From the NCBI RefSeq assembly GCF_016743815.1, contig NZ_CP061035.1, forward strand, positions 2,482,501 through 2,546,500: a stretch of 64,000 nucleotides of DNA. The letters run 5' to 3'. The notes under the pieces were generated by a model that had not been told where the DNA came from, searched no databases, and was given only the letters and a program-made list of their open reading frames with translations. A program made the position numbers and the translations under genes. Position 1 is the first letter of the stretch, and every line of letters begins with the position of its first letter. This document shows, piece by piece, positions 63,600-64,000 of the stretch. This DNA is from Sphingomonas aliaeris. Lineage in GTDB: Bacteria; Pseudomonadota; Alphaproteobacteria; Sphingomonadales; Sphingomonadaceae.

Positions 63600-64000
63600 T
63601 GCGCATCCTGATCACCAATGACGACGGCTATCACGCCCCCGGCCTGACCGTCCTCGAACATATCGCCGCCGCCTTTTCGGACGATATCTGGGTCGTCGCA
63701 CCGGCGGAGGAGCAATCGGGCGCGGGCCATTCGCTGACGCTCAGCCGCCCGATCCGCGTTCGCAAGCATGCCGACCGGCGCTACGCCGTCGCGGGCACGC
63801 CGACCGATGCGGTGATGATGGCGCTCGCCCGCATCATGAAGGACGATCCGCCCGACCTGATCCTGTCCGGCGTCAATCGCGGGGCCAATCTGGCGGAGGA
63901 CGTGACCTATTCCGGTACCGTTTCCGCCGCGATGGAGGGTGCGCTGGCCGGCGTGCGATCGATCGCGCTCAGCCAAGTCTATGCCCGCGAAGGCATGGGC
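63599..64000 (+). CDS. surE: 5'/3'-nucleotidase SurE (cut by right edge)
   Basis: Metal-dependent nucleotidase for stationary-phase survival. 134 residues are visible of about 250. [20 protein letters not shown] (metal-binding Asp pair), [20 protein letters not shown], and [20 protein letters not shown] (Asn ligand and substrate loop) are intact. The start codon shares a base with the serS stop (TGATG); serS-surE is the usual alphaproteobacterial order. Confidence 0.96.

Overview
This 64 kb window is high-GC, gene-dense DNA from an alphaproteobacterium, most probably a Sphingomonas-like member of the Sphingomonadales. The support is the zapA - 6S RNA - fau order, DUF1465 and DUF465 proteins, a PEP-CTERM protein, a DksA with a cysteine-poor zinc finger, the serS-surE pair and several palindromic intergenic repeat families. 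No integrase, transposase, phage gene or CRISPR array was seen, so it reads as ordinary chromosome carrying large catabolic clusters.

Layout. 1-8 kb is housekeeping: gapA, a MOSC-domain gene and pgk (cut by the left edge) in a start/stop-overlapping minus-strand operon; a plus-strand small coiled-coil gene, zapA, 6S RNA, fau and DUF2842; tRNA-Asp; an AI-2E-family permease; and glpK. 7.5-29 kb is an acyl-CoA catabolic region. It holds a MerR-controlled carboxymuconolactone-decarboxylase-like gene, an acyl-CoA synthetase, a serine hydrolase, a FadJ-like enzyme, a tandem pair of acyl-CoA dehydrogenases and a TesB thioesterase. A divergent set follows: two SDRs, a kinase-like phosphotransferase, a zinc alcohol dehydrogenase and an ACAD10/11-type dehydrogenase, facing a double TetR regulator. 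Then come glutaryl-CoA dehydrogenase, two class III CoA-transferase-family proteins and a GNAT. 29-33 kb is miscellaneous: a PEP-CTERM protein, a LigB-type dioxygenase, an orphan [2Fe-2S] subunit, an RcnB-like protein and a prolyl-4-hydroxylase-like protein.

33.2-48.9 kb is a complete minus-strand purine-degradation cluster. Guanine deaminase and xanthine dehydrogenase (xdhABC) produce urate. A flavoprotein (probable HpyO-type urate hydroxylase), HIU hydrolase and OHCU decarboxylase take urate to allantoin. Allantoinase PuuE, allantoate amidohydrolase and ureidoglycine-glyoxylate aminotransferase take it to oxalurate. HpxX/Y/Z/W-type proteins then process oxalurate and oxamate. Most junctions are 4-base ATGA/GTGA overlaps. 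No transporter or dedicated regulator lies inside it.

48.9-53.4 kb holds the least familiar system: an exported truncated haemoglobin and a DUF3034 outer-membrane protein, divergent from a periplasmic cupredoxin and a membrane GGDEF-EAL enzyme with a periplasmic sensor. 53.5-64 kb contains a gamma-class carbonic anhydrase, an M1 aminopeptidase, nitronate monooxygenase, small DUF1465/DUF465/PilZ proteins, dksA, a very Ser/Gly-rich surface protein, a host-attachment protein, serS and the start of surE.

Caution for users: at least nine single-base indels, nearly all a missing C or G in a short homopolymer, break otherwise intact genes, including the essential serS. They look like sequencing or assembly errors. 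Broken genes are annotated here across the frameshift.
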